The notes under the pieces: model-generated
Databases searched by the model: none
What the model was told of the DNA's origin: nothing
What the model saw: only the letters and a program-made list of their open reading frames with translations
Made by a program: the position numbers and the translations under genes
In this document: positions 10,275-21,499 of the stretch, one piece after another
How positions within the stretch are numbered: position 1 is the first letter of the stretch
How the letters are laid out: every line of letters starts with the position of its first letter
Assembly: GCA_037893225.1 (NCBI GenBank)
Contig: JAZGUH010000728.1
Location: 496,001-560,000, forward strand
Direction of reading: 5' to 3'
From: Hippasteria phrygiana
Lineage: Eukaryota; Echinodermata; Asteroidea; Valvatida; Goniasteridae
Length of the DNA: 64,000 bases

Positions 10275-11684
10275 CAGTGGCGTATCCAGCATAAGGCGGA
10301 GCCGGCGTACGCCCCCCCCCCCCCCCCCCCCCCCCCCCCGTTTGCAGGCCTAGAACAAAAATCAATAAAACTATAAAAAAAATACTTGTTAGTAGAATAT
10401 GGCCCACAGTATGCCTCAGATTGCAGGAAAATGGCTTAAATATTTCAAAACTTTCGGGGGCGGGAGCATGCCCCCAGACTAGCGCTGGCGTGCCTACGGC
10501 ACGCGGGCTGCCTTCGACAGCCCAGGTACATTTCGCCCCAACCTCGTTCCCATGGTGTCGAGCAGCGCCCTCACCGACACCACAGCTGCTCTCTCACCCT
10601 GGTATGGGATCATTTAAATGTGCAAGATTTTTGAACACGCATGCAAATTAGGCTCCCTGTGAGCGATGTATTCTGGGCACGTAGTAGTTTGATGGCAATA
10701 CTTAAACTTCACTTCTTCGTCGCATTCACAGCATAGGCTCTTTGGTACTAGATTGATTAGCTTGATTGTAAAATCGTTCAAAAAGGCCGCAAACTACGTG
10801 CAGTTCATGGGTTCTCAAAATGGTTGACATGGTTGGGCATCAACGAAGCGTCATTTATCTCAAAATGAAAAGAACAAAAGAAAAATATACATACCCTTGT
10901 GATACCAGTTTTCCTTGTGGTGTTTCCGTACGTGGCGCACACTCGAGACAAATTAGGCTTCGGACTTCCTTTTAGTTTTGATAAAGCCTAAGAACAGGCT
11001 TTCGGAGCTAGCAACAGGCCTCGGACTGAATCATGGCGGGCGGCGCTGCCGTTGGTATTGACATGACCAAAAACCCACCGTTTCGCAGCTGGAGCACTCT
11101 CACCAGGAGATCTTAGGAATTATTTGCTACAACAACTGCTGCTACATGCACGCCTGTTTAACGATGTTGACCCGTGCATCCTCCACCGTTTTATGGACCT
11201 TCGTTCCGCAACTTCGGCATATTGTGTCATTCAGTGTGAAAGCTATGGTGAAAGCAATTTGTTTTGTCCACTTACTCTCCAGATGTGCTGCGTCCCACGA
11301 TTGTCGCTTTTGGAACACAAGATGCAAGCATCAGATTTGACAGGTGTATTTTTTGAGGGGCTGGGCGTCGCCATTGCAGAAATTTCAGAGGATATAATAC
11401 TGCAGAAAAGTCACTAACGTTAAAAAATACAAACAAAAGTTTCACTTTTGGCGGGCCGACAAACTTTCATCAAGAAATACAGTGGAATCACCAACTGCAC
11501 GGTTTTAATTTCTCTATATGTTAATAAGCTAATGCTGTATTTTCACTATCCAATCAGGGCACGAGTAAGGAGTTCCCGTCCCAGGGCTTACTATTGGAAA
11601 AGAGGTTGAAATTAAAGTAAGCCTTGGGAACGAAGTTGATTTCGCCCCCCTTCCCCTGTTTATCAATTTCTGGATACGCCACTG
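10275..11684. mobile_element. hAT-like TIR element, about 1.4 kb, with internal C homopolymer
   Basis: The ends are CAGTGGCGTATCCAG at 10275 and its inverted copy CTGGATACGCCACTG ending at 11684. These match the ends of the two shorter elements at 21320 and 46876. No 8-bp duplication is seen around this copy, so it may be recombined or composite. A 28-base C run starts at 10312. A weak minus-strand frame at 11327-11142 with a CRSCG motif may be a transposase relic, but I could not identify it. Confidence 0.55.
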
Positions 11685-12392
11685 TCGAGCGTGTAAGTTG
11701 ACCTCGAGAACGAGAGTTTACGAGAAACCGAACTTCCGGGCACCTCGAATAAGAGCTTCAACGTGTAAAGCGAGTAGTTTTCTTGAAATAATTTGTTTTG
11801 ACGCTGTTCTTTTTACTTAAAGGTTTATAAAATCATTTAGCAAAATATTATTTTTCATTTCATTTTACAAAATGTGAACGATATATAAAATTAGAGAAAA
11901 GGAGAACGAAAAAGTCTAGTACGTCATACGTACGTCATTCGCCATTGTTCTGGTTCACGCGCCAGTCTTAATAGCGTAGACCACGAGTGCAGTATAATAA
12001 GGCGGTCGTCGCATATAATGTATGTACGTACGTTCGTTCACTTACGTCTGCAGCGCCAGAGGATGCAGTACAGGGGTTTTGGGGGCTGGGCTTTCCCGAC
12101 AATGAGCCAATCACGTTGCAACCTGACGCTCAGGTCAAACACTTTTTCCGACTTTTCTTCAATAATTTAGACAGTCATGCATGTTTTCATATATTGTAAA
12201 ATTCATTTTGAATTTATCATCCATATTTATGGCCGTTTCATGGTTCAGATCTTCGTAAAAACAAAGTATTATAGAAAACAAAATCAACCAGACGTAAAAG
12301 TCCTATAGCCGGCGGCTCGGAGGTGCCCGGAAGTTCAATCGTGGCCTTTATGCGCGAGACTTACACGGTCTATTACACGCCTACATACATAC
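11685..12392. other. Intronic sequence without recognised features
   Basis: This lies between the hAT-like element and the type-B Ig exon ending at 12393. No coding or repeat structure was recognised. Confidence 0.5.
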
Positions 12393-12725
12393 CGTTGACA
12401 TTGAGTGTCGTGATTACAGCTGGCAATGGGTCACGTGACTCTGGCGTGCTCGCCACACACTTCAATTCCTGGGCGTTATTGGTTGATCTGTTTGGGGTGA
12501 ATGTCCACGTGACTGAAGTGTCGAGTAACCCGTCACTTCCTCCAGAGGGCGGGCTGACAGCAATTTGAAGGACATCACCAAGAAACCAATCGATAGTTGC
12601 AGCTGGTCTGGTTCCCTGTACCTCACACGAGAAGTTGTACGACGTGCCTTGATCAACATCCACTGTGGCTCCCAGTAGGGTTCCTCTTTCATCGTACAGT
12701 GACAAAGATGACTGCAATGGTGGCA
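12393..12725 (-). CDS. MAM/Ig gene, exon 7: type-B immunoglobulin domain
   Basis: An acceptor (cctag before 12725) and a donor (gtatgt from 12392) bound a 333-nt phase-1 symmetric exon. The protein begins VPPLQSSLSLYDERG. It shows the Ig cysteines in NFSCEVQ and ELKCVAS and the tryptophan in TIDWFLG. This is the intact parent of the truncated B copy at 15759-15927. Confidence 0.9.
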
Positions 12726-12867
12726 CTAGGAAATAGTGAAATTTTCTCAAACCTGACTTACTCTAGACTTAGTGACAATTTCATCCTTCAACAGATGTTT
12801 TGGGTTTTAAAACAGTATTCAATTTGGAAACAGAAATTGAAACCAATAGATAAATAATTTGTGCTAC

Positions 12868-13194
12868 CTTTTACGTCCAATGTTGCGCTGGCTTCAATGC
12901 CCGGTTGGTCATCACTGTTTGAGGCCTGGCACCGTAGTAACTGACCATGGTTGCTCCAAGAAGGTGTAAGGGTCATAACACTTGAACTGGTGATCAATCC
13001 ATCAACTCCAATGGTGTCATTCTGACCATCATGTGAGATCGCCTGTCCATCAATGGTCCAATTAAACGAGGCTTCAGGATAGATCCCTGGAATCGTGCAA
13101 GTGAAAGAATGCTCTACTCCAGCCACTAGGTAGGAAGTACCGGTGGAGGTGAAGTTTCCACTGGAGTCGGATAATTCTATAGTTGCCTGCAGAA
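12868..13194 (-). CDS. MAM/Ig gene, exon 6: type-A immunoglobulin domain
   Basis: A 327-nt phase-1 symmetric exon between acceptor ttctatag and donor gtagca. I chose this acceptor over the ttctgcag eight bases further on because only it keeps phase 1 with ATIELSDSSG. The Ig core is HSFTCTIP, SFNWTIDG and QLLRCQA, ending LDVKG. Its protein is identical to the exon at 16053-16379. Confidence 0.9.
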
Positions 13195-13689
13195 CTATAG
13201 AAATGGAAATCAATAATTAAAGGGCAAGATGTGATTTTACATAGAGACACTGGACGTGGCACCCTTATTGAGGTCTTGCGTTTATAATTGTAACGTCTAC
13301 TAGAAAGCAATAACTAGTTCAGTATCTTAGTTTCAAAACCAATCATATTTTTCTTACAAATCACAATTTTAATAACCAGAAATAAAAACAAGTCAAATAT
13401 GCACATAAGCCAAAAAAGCTTTTAAGTAAAGTATAGAGACAAAATAATACAGGTTTAGATTTAGACAATAAAAAGTCAGTATAGCTGTAGGGGGTAACAG
13501 TCTTTAAAAGCAACGTTGGAGCAGTGTTTACGTCGATATTCTATTTTAAAACGACGAGGTTGACCTGTGTTTTTCGACACTCAAAATGAAACCAAAACAT
13601 AATATTTTTTTTGTACATATCATTGGTCTTGTTTTTTGTTTTTAATTGTGATTAATTGGGGTCCGATGTTTCTAAATAATCCACAGGCT

Positions 13690-14105
13690 GCGCCTTCGAA
13701 AACCTTTCAGAATTGCCACCTGGAAGTCGAGAGGTGTACAGAAGTGAAGTCAACATTGCCGGTCTTTCAGATGTCAGATGGAACGGGGAAGGACACCAGA
13801 TCCGATAAGGGAGACATTTTTTACAGCGGTGGTACAGGCTCAGAAAAAACGGAGTTGCTGTCGTGGTAACTGGTGAAATTGCCAGTGGTGTACTGGGTTA
13901 AGGTTACAGAGCAATCATCGACAGAATAATAGCTGTCAGAATTGGTGGGAAGCCTTTTAACACTGCTATAATCCAGCTATACGCCCCTACCTCTCAGCAC
14001 AATGATGAGATACTTGAAAGATGTTATGACCAAGTGCAACAGACAATTAATCAAACTCCGAATAGAGACATTGTCATTATCATGGGCGACATGAATGCTG
14101 AGATA
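13690..14105 (+). pseudogene. LINE endonuclease fragment, decayed
   Basis: On the plus strand the frames around 13760-14105 spell an APE-type endonuclease with SDVRWNGEG, then QLYAPTSQHNDE and IIMGDMNAE. In-frame stops interrupt it, for example after EGHQIR. It lies opposite in orientation to the reverse-transcriptase fragment that begins at about 14200, so the two are separate insertions or rearranged pieces. A second copy is at 16875-17243. Confidence 0.75.
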
Positions 14106-14199
14106 TATATAGTTCGTCCTTCGAAACTCGAAGATGACAGCCAACATTTCCATGCTAGTTGGTGTTGTGTGGTCGCTGATGGCTAATAGTCAGGAAGCT

Positions 14200-15680
14200 G
14201 CGGTCACACACTGGACTCACTAGATCTTGGGGGGGGGGGGGTTTGGACACGCAGGGAAGCGTCTAGCTGATGAGATTTCCGTTGCAGTTGTTTCAGCTCA
14301 GCCTCCCTGATGCAACGTGCTTCGAAGCTTGATGCACCTTCGTGGGATGATTTTCGCCATGCCGTTCGATCCTGTGCATGTTCCTCCCAGCTACTCACAT
14401 TGATGTTGCACTGCTTCATGGTTGCTTTATCTTAGGACAATCCTTGTATCTCTTGAATTGACCACCAGCAGATCTTTTGCCTGTTGTTAGTTCACCATAG
14501 AATATATTTTTGGGGAGTCGATCATCAGGCATTCGTACTACATGACCTGACCAGCGAAGCTGAGCTCTCATGATCAAAGCTCCTACACTGGGCAATTCCG
14601 CTCGCTTGAGGACTTCAGTGTCAGGGACCTTGTCTTGCCATCTGATGCGTAAGATCTTGCGCATACAGGAAAGGTGGAAGTGGTTCAGCTTTCTGATGTG
14701 GCGGCTGTAGGTTGTCCAAGTTTCACAGGCATACAACAGAGAAGTCAGGACTGCAGCTTGATAGACACGCAGCTTTGTTTTCAAGCTTATGCCTCTTCTA
14801 TTCCACAGGCGCTCACGAAATCTTCCAAATGCTGAGCTGGCTTTGGATATCCGGTGAGCGATGTCCTCGTCTATGTGGACCTCTCTTGACAGGATGCTGA
14901 ACAAGTATGTAACCTTGTCCACAGAATGAAGAATGTGATCTCCAATGGTGATGACTGGAGGAACATACGGCTTTCTGGGAGCAGGTTGAAACAACACCTC
15001 TGTCTCTTTTTAGACTGATTGAAAGCCCAAAGCGTGAGCAAGCTGTTGCGAAGCAGTCCATCATGAGTTGTAAGTCCTCCTGAGTGTGGGCGACAAGAGC
15101 GCAGTCATCGGCATATAGGGGTTCACGAACTATTTCATCAAATACCTTTGTTTTCGCCTGAAATCGTCTGAGATTGAAGAGTTTTCCATCAGTCCTGAAT
15201 CTCATCTTTACGCCGATGTTGATGTCACGGAAAGCATCAAGAAGCATGCTACCAAACACGACACTGCAGAGCGTTGGTGCAAGGACACAGCCTTGTTTAA
15301 CTCCATTTGATACAGGGAAGGGTTTTTGAAGACACCCCATCGTCCATTACTCGCGCCATCATACCATCATGAAACTGCTTCACCATCTCGATATACTTTG
15401 CAGGGCAGCCAATTTTGGACAAGAGTTTCCAGAGACCTTTTCTGCTGACAGTGTCGAATGTCCGGTCAAGTCGACGAAGACACAGTAGAGGTCGGTATTA
15501 TGCTCTCTGCATTTCTCTTGTAGCTGCCGGGCTGCAAAGATCATGTCGGCTGTACCTCTTCCTTTTCTGAAACCACACTGGCTGTCAGGTAGAAATGTGT
15601 TGGCAATGTGTGTTCTGAAGCGATTAAACATGATTCTGGACAGGATCTTACCAGCAATGACCAGCAGGGAGATTCCTTAG
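14200..15680 (-). pseudogene. LINE reverse transcriptase fragment
   Basis: Minus-strand frames read in order: FRKGRGTADMIFAARQLQEK (RT), VSNGVKQGCVLAPTLCSVV, LYADDCALVAHTQEDLQLMM (catalytic YADD), then the C-terminal region KASSAFGRFRERLWNR and LRWSGHVVRMPDDRLPKNIF. Frameshifts near 15360 and 15010 break the frame. The clade is uncertain, with an RTE/ingi-like flavour. It is the piece mostly deleted (14059-15578) from duplication unit 2. Confidence 0.85.
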
Positions 15681-15758
15681 CCCAGGTTGGACGACGTCTT
15701 CATTGCATTACGACTGACGTCCAGGATACGAAGTTACCCGTATGATGCGAACAAATCA

Positions 15759-15927
15759 AGAGGGCGGGCTGACAACAATTTGAAGGACATCACCAAGAAA
15801 CCAATCGATAGTTGCAGCTGGTCTGGTTCCCTGTACCTCACACGAGAAGTTGTACGACGTGCCTTGATCAACATCCACTGTAGCTCCCAGTAGGGTTCCT
15901 CTTTCATCGTACAGTGACAAAGATGAT
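15759..15927 (-). pseudogene. Truncated type-B Ig exon in duplication unit 2
   Basis: This copy of the exon at 12393-12725 has lost its 3' half, because it starts at the duplication breakpoint. A 30-bp deletion after 15927 removes the acceptor AG and the first codons. With neither splice site it cannot be included in mRNA. Skipping it leaves the phase intact. Confidence 0.85.
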
Positions 15928-16052
15928 TTTCTCAAACCTGACTTACTCTAGTCTTAGTGACAATTTCATACTTCAACAGATGTTTTGGGTTTTAAAACAG
16001 TATTAAATTTGGAAACAGAAATTGAAACCAATAGATAAATAATTTGTGCTAC

Positions 16053-16379
16053 CTTTTACGTCCAATGTTGCGCTGGCTTCAATGCCCGGTTGGTCATCAC
16101 TGTTTGAGGCCTGGCACCGTAGTAACTGACCATGGTTGCTCCAAGAAGGTGTAAGGGTCATAACACTTGAACTGGTGATCAATCCATCAACTCCAATGGT
16201 GTCATTCTGACCATCATGTGAGATCGCCTGTCCATCAATGGTCCAATTAAACGAGGCTTCAGGATAGATCCCTGGAATCGTGCAAGTGAAAGAATGCTCT
16301 ACTCCAGCCACTAGGTAGGAAGTACCGGTGGAGGTGAAGTTTCCACTGGAGTCGGATAATTCTATAGTTGCCTGCAGAA
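16053..16379 (-). CDS. MAM/Ig gene, exon 5: type-A Ig domain, recent duplicate
   Basis: The acceptor, donor and all 327 nt match exon 6 (12868-13194), and the encoded protein is identical. It follows the MAM exon across a 29.4-kb intron and is phase 1 on both sides. The transcript would therefore read MAM-A-A-B-A-B-A without a frame problem. Whether both copies are used in one transcript or are alternatives cannot be told from sequence. Confidence 0.85.
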
Positions 16380-17430
16380 CTATAGAAATGGAAATCAATA
16401 ATTAAAGGGCAAGATGTGATTTTACATAGAGACACTGGACGTGGCACCCTTATTGAGGTCTTGCGTTTATAATTGTAACGTCTACTAGAAAGCAATAACT
16501 AGTTCAGTATCTTAGTTTCAAAACCAATCATATTTTTCTTACAAATCACAATTTTAATAACCAGAAATAAAAACAAGTCAAATATGCACATAAGCCAAAA
16601 AAGCTTTTAAGTAAAGTATAGAGACAAAATAATACAGGTTTAGATTTAGACAATAAAAAGTCAGTATAGCTGTAGGGGGTAACAGTCTTTAAAAGCAACG
16701 TTGGAGCAGTGTTTACGTCGATATTCTATTTTAAAACGACGAGGTTGACCTGTGTTTTTCGACACTCAAAATGAAACCAAAACATAATATTTTTTTTGTA
16801 CATATCATTGGTCTTGTTTTTTGTTTTTAATTGTGATTAATTGGGGTCCGATGTTTCTAAATAATCCACAGGCTGCGCCTTCGAAAACCTTTCAGAATTG
16901 CCACCTGGAAGTCGAGAGGTGTACAGAAGTGAAGTCAACATTGCCGGTCTTTCAGATGTCAGATGGAACGGGGAAGGACACCAGATCCGATAAGGGAGAC
17001 ATTTTTTACAGCGGTGGTACAGGCTCAGAAAAAACGGAGTTGCTGTCGTGGTAACTGGTGAAATTGCCAGTGGTGTACTGGGTTAAGGTTACAGAGCAAT
17101 CATCGACAGAATAATAGCTGTCAGAATTGGTGGGAAGCCTTTTAACACTGCTATAATCCAGCTATACGCCCCTACCTCTCAGCACAATGATGAGATACTT
17201 GAAAGATGTTATGACCAAGTGCAACAGACAATTAATCAAACTCTGGCTGTCAGGTAGAAATGTGTTGGCAATGTGTGTTGTGAAGCGATTAAGCATGATT
17301 CTGGACAGGATCTTACCAGCAATGACCAGCAGGGAGATTCCTTAGCCCAGGTTGGACGACGTCTTCATTGCATTACGACTGACGTCCAGGATACGAAGTT
17401 ACCCGTATGATGCGAAAAAAATGAGAACCG

Positions 17431-17431
<1 letters not shown>

Positions 17432-17461
<30 letters not shown>
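17432..17461. repeat. C homopolymer, 30 bases
   Basis: A pure C run marks the end of duplication unit 2. Similar G/C runs occur at 10312, 20849, 21420, 28689, 46745, 46892, 49666, 55966 and 58721. Confidence 0.95.
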
Positions 17462-17464
<3 letters not shown>

Positions 17465-17914
17465 CCAGGAGACGGAAACTGAACGTACCTCAACAGGTCC
17501 CTGGAGTTCTAAGCATTGCGGGCAGCTGAATTGATAAATTTCAAATCACATCTTGGATGAAAATATTTTAGAGAATAAATCCTCTTTCAACGTAAATCGC
17601 TGTCTCTCAACGTATTGAAATCGCTGTCAAGTTCGTGTGTAGTCGGGCGCGCATGCGCGTGAACCGCATTGCAACCAGTCGTCGTGTACGCATGCGCGCG
17701 AGGGACGTGGGCGCGGTCTACTGGTGCATGTAATTATATATGTACATGTGTCGATCGTGAAGTTTTAAAACCCGCCCACGCACAGTTTCTTTTGCAAACT
17801 TCGCTGTAATTTTTGGTGGATAGGCGACAATATTATGGTCCAACATGTCTGATTTCTCAAGCAATGTGTGTGAATTGTCAGACCTCCTTCGAGAAAGCTG
17901 AGAGGCGCGGATCG

Positions 17915-18498
17915 AGGAATTTTGTAGACGGGGGCACACCCAAAACGGACAAATGCGAGCGCGAAGCCCTTCCGGCGTAACATTTTGGATTCTGGATGCT
18001 CCGTAGTGCAATCTGAGGCGATTCCTGGCCACTTTCACCTGACTCTTTTTTTAGCAAAAGTTGTTAAGATTATATGGAGGAATATATATATCATTTTTTA
18101 GCCATTATTTTAGCCATGTCATGACTAAACAAATCTAAGTTTCTCCCTCCCCTATTTTTGGGCGGTTTAATTTGCAGTTTTTGCCCTTCATTTTTAATTT
18201 ATCCGGAATTTTTCTTGGTTTTAATTAGTCCAGTTGAAATGTTCAATAAAGGGCTTGATTTCAGACTGTTCCTTGCCCTGTGTTAAAACCATGGGCAGAT
18301 TTGGCTGCAAGTCTCCAGGATTTTTTTTAGACGGGGGGCACACCCAAAACGGACAAATGCGAGCGCGAAGCCCTTACGGCGTGGGGTCCGCTTAAGGGCC
18401 CCGGAACATTTTTGATTCTGGATGCTCCGTGGTGCAATCTGAGGCGATTCTTGGCCACTTTCACCCGACTTTGTTTTAGCAAAAGTTGTTAAGATTAT
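17915..18498. repeat. Two direct repeats of about 160 bp
   Basis: 17915-18078 and 18326-18500 share GGGGGCACACCCAAAACGGA, then GGATGCTCCG, CACTTTCACC and GCAAAAGTTGTTAAGATTAT. The second has about 26 extra bases after GGCGT. The family was not identified. Confidence 0.75.
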
Positions 18499-18499
18499 A

Positions 18500-19420
18500 A
18501 TAACTCACTAACTAACGGAGAGACACGACGATTATTTTTTTGAGCTGCTGTCCGCAGCTAAAAACATTTAGGCCATAGGCCAAATACAGTGTTTAATCGA
18601 CCTACTTATAAAAACCGAGCCGTTATAATATGCGTTGTTTTTGCTCGAAGTTTGCTTTGGAATGGAGGAATAAAAATACAGTGCACGATCTCACCTTTTT
18701 CGCCGGCATCCGTATGGCTTGGCTCCGAGTATCACTTCAGGAATGGATAGGCTGCACTGGCGGACCGCCTCGCTACTTTAGGTCGCTCAGTTTTTATGTC
18801 ATACAGCCTCACACGTACGCGTGCACAGTACGTGAAAATGTACCGAAACTGTATCAAAATTTTGGCAAGGAGCCCAGATAAGCTGCTCAAACGAAGTATA
18901 CTGTACGTGATGTACTTAATTGGTGAACCGTTCGTGGTTTTTGGATACAAATACAACTCTATAGCTGATTTTTAAAAGTCAAGGTCTTTCTATTTTTCCC
19001 ACTTTAACATTATCTGGTTAATCTGAATTTGCCAAACAGCAGGTGGCCAGTCCATCCTCTATGGACACACACATACACCATGCGATGCACAATACACGTA
19101 TAATTAAGGATTTCCGTTGTTTGTGCACCAATTTCAACGATCAAAAAAATAATACATGGTTTCATTACTAGACATGAACAAATATGGCACTGGATATTAT
19201 ATTGATTGAAACAAATGTGTGCGTTTAGGCCACTCAAAAAGGATTTGGGCACATTTAGTGTGTCATTCAGTCAAGTGATCAATTGTTTCCTGCTGGTTGT
19301 GGCCATTTAACCTGTAATAGACTCCCCCAAGGGGATTAGATGTTGAGATGGAGAGAGTTCAAATCCCCAGGCTCCGGGAAATACTCTGGTTTTCTTCCAT
19401 GGCATGATTGATAACCTTTT
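18500..19420. other. Intron sequence, no gene recognised
   Basis: This lies between the direct repeats and the satellite-like region. Short open frames exist on both strands but show no domain or codon pattern I can support. Confidence 0.5.
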
Positions 19421-19424
19421 TTTA

Positions 19425-20519
19425 GCTGCTCCGGCGCGCAGCGCTGCGGAGCAGCTATTGTTTTCGATAAGATTGATTTTTTTGGCTTTTCCGACAACAA
19501 GTCGGAAAAGGCTTTGTTTTTGTTCTGATTTTTTTTTATATATCTTCTTATTTTAGTTCTATCCTAAATCCCATAGACTTTGTACACGAATTTTGTAACA
19601 GGCACTTTGGTCACTAAACAATCTCAGATCTTAATCAAACTTAACACAAACATAGACCCTAACCTGAAATTGTATACCGAAGAGTGACGTCATGATGACG
19701 TCATCACGTAATGTTTTATGAATTTTTGAATATTAAAAATCGTAACATTCTTTTCAATATATGTAGCGAACAAAACAAGATATTTTCAAAATTATTTTTG
19801 TTATAGCATTGGTATGTCTCAAAGATATGTCCTAAAAGGGAAACATTTTGTGACGTCATGATAACGTCATAAAAACCAAAACAATTGTTTAACGCATGTC
19901 AGGGTCGGTCCGAAAATAAAAATATATACATTGAATTTTTCTCTACCTAATTCCAAAATTTCATGATCGTGGCTCACTCAAGTAAGAAATAACAGCCATT
20001 TGAAAATTTAGACCAAATTCAATATAACAGAAAGGAATTCTGGGAAGCGTAGATAACCATGGCTAAAATGTGCATGCTGTTTATAAAAGGGGTTGATTTC
20101 TAGTCTTTTTTCAAGTCGCTAGACTATTGCCCATAGCATTTGTAAACGTTTTCTTTCTTACCAGCCACTTTGGCTACTTTTAAACTTGGCAGACACTTAC
20201 ACCAACCGCTCACAATGTGTGCCGAACTTTTACGTCATGTCATGATGACGTCATCACATGTCACGTGACGTCATGTTAAAGGTGCATTTTTCAAGGGCCC
20301 ATATCTAGAGAACGGTAGGTCCGATTGCATTCATACCTGGTATGTTGGTAGATCAGCTCATGTTATAGATAAAAATTGAGGTGACGTCATGATGACGTCA
20401 TCATACGATTTTATAGTAATGTTTAAGTTTTTCAATCTTTAAGTTTCTTAAAGCCATATCTCATCAACACAACATGCTAATTTCAAAATTCTTTTTGTAA
20501 TAGCTTTGTTAGCTCCTAT
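19425..20519. repeat. Satellite-like repeat region with paired TGACGTCA palindromes (left block)
   Basis: The block begins with a GC-rich hairpin (AGCTGCTCCG…CGGAGCAGCT at 19425-19453). It carries TGACGTCATGATGACGTCAT at 19685 and 20382, plus related variants at 19853 and 20232. Segments such as CCCATAGACTTTGTACACGA (19571) recur at 25782 and 26478. It is interrupted at 20520 by the TIR element and resumes at 25574. Confidence 0.8.
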
Positions 20520-20949
20520 TAGTCCATGGGCCAGACCAGATATCGGTACCACCTAAGGTGGCAAAACATTACGGGTGCCAAATGCTTTGTAGGATCGACC
20601 TAAGTACAAAAACATGTGATAGCACCTCCAAATGAGTAGCTTAGTCTCTTTTTTTCTTAGTTTTGTGTTTTGCCATTAAGTTACATTATAATAGCATTGT
20701 ATGTACATCCCTTAGCATATGGGTTGGGCTAGTATTAATTACGCTGTTATTGCACGTGATGTATGACAATAAAATAAAGACAGGCAGTTGGTGAACAATG
20801 AAACTTATGCCAGTAGTGCATGTTGATTGTTGCAATCAATTTTGTTTCGGGGGGGGGGGGGGGGGGGGGGGGGTGGTATGTTACAGTACTCTGGCTTGAC
20901 AACTTATAAATATCCAAATCAACAGAAACACTGTTGTGTAGTGCCTGTT

Positions 20950-21316
20950 AGTTGCCGAATTTCAAGCAAGTACTGTTTTTGTTTACATCTCCCAACTCGC
21001 CCATATGAACCGAACGAGATTCATCGACATTCTCAAACTGGCATCATCAATTGGGAGCAGTGTTTGTAAAGCCCTGGTTGGGTTTCATGCAATGACAGGT
21101 TGCGATACTGTAAGTGCTTTTGCAGGCCGTGGAAAGTTAAATGCATTACTTACTACTTACTTGGAATTTGGTTGGTATCCTCCAAAACATTCCATCAGGG
21201 GAATTTAAGTTTTGTCGCAAAGAGCATTCTTAAAGGAGTCTGGGTTGATGAGTTCCAATTTTCCAGTGTTCTTGGGAAAAATAAAGAAGCATATGTGTCA
21301 GTCCTGGCCTGGTGAA
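20950..21316 (+). pseudogene. Transposon-encoded protein fragment with GFHAMTGCDTVSAF motif
   Basis: The frame containing MNRTRFIDILKLASSIG reads on to LVGFHAMTGCDTVSAFAGRG. This resembles the XPG/FEN1-like module of many transposon-linked animal proteins. A frameshift near 21150 moves the homologous frame to one that reads VAKSILKGVWVDEFQFSSVL and stops at 21315. It is the upstream part of the protein whose cysteine-rich C terminus lies at 24290-24543. Confidence 0.65.
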
Positions 21317-21319
21317 GTT

Positions 21320-21454
21320 CAGTGGCGTATCCAGCTTTTTGTGCCAGAGAGGGCAAACAACGTCTGAACCGTCTTAAAACCGTCGCAAAAACACTATTTC
21401 CTTTTGTTTTTTATGATGCCCCCCCCCCCCCCCCCCCCCCTGGATACGCCACTG
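21320..21454. mobile_element. hAT-like MITE with 8-bp target duplication
   Basis: The ends CAGTGGCGTATCCAGC and CTGGATACGCCACTG are inverted. GTGAAGTT flanks both sides (21312-21319 and 21455-21462), the 8-bp duplication expected of hAT elements. The 135-bp body includes a run of about 20 C. Confidence 0.88.
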
Positions 21455-21499
21455 GTGAAGTTGGAACTGTCTATTGTGTCCTCGTAGTGATCTTCCAGT

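Larger units (their letters stand above)
12544..15750. repeat. Tandem duplication, unit 1 (Ig exons plus LINE fragments)
   Basis: Bases 12544-14058 recur almost identically at 15759-17243, and 15579-15748 recurs at 17244-17415. Unit 1 therefore spans about 3.2 kb and is followed directly by unit 2. Only a few substitutions separate the copies, plus a 30-bp deletion in unit 2 at the type-B acceptor. The breakpoint lies at about 15750-15759. Confidence 0.93.
15759..17417. repeat. Tandem duplication, unit 2, with 1.5-kb internal deletion
   Basis: It matches unit 1 from 12544, then jumps at 17243/17244 from the equivalent of 14058 to that of 15579. About 1520 bp of LINE RT has been lost. It ends where a 30-base C run starts (17432). 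Confidence 0.93.

Noticed and set aside
11142..11327. Minus-strand frame with CRSCG motif as a host gene
   Set aside because: It lies inside a hAT-like element, is short, and matches no domain I can name.
13181..13194. Alternative acceptor ttctgcag for the type-A exon
   Set aside because: It would give the wrong phase for the Ig frame. The acceptor at ctatag keeps phase 1 like every other Ig exon.
13690..15680. Twin-priming inversion of a single LINE copy
   Set aside because: The endonuclease piece lies beyond the 3' side of the RT piece, not on its 5' side as twin priming would give. Two separate fragments are simpler.
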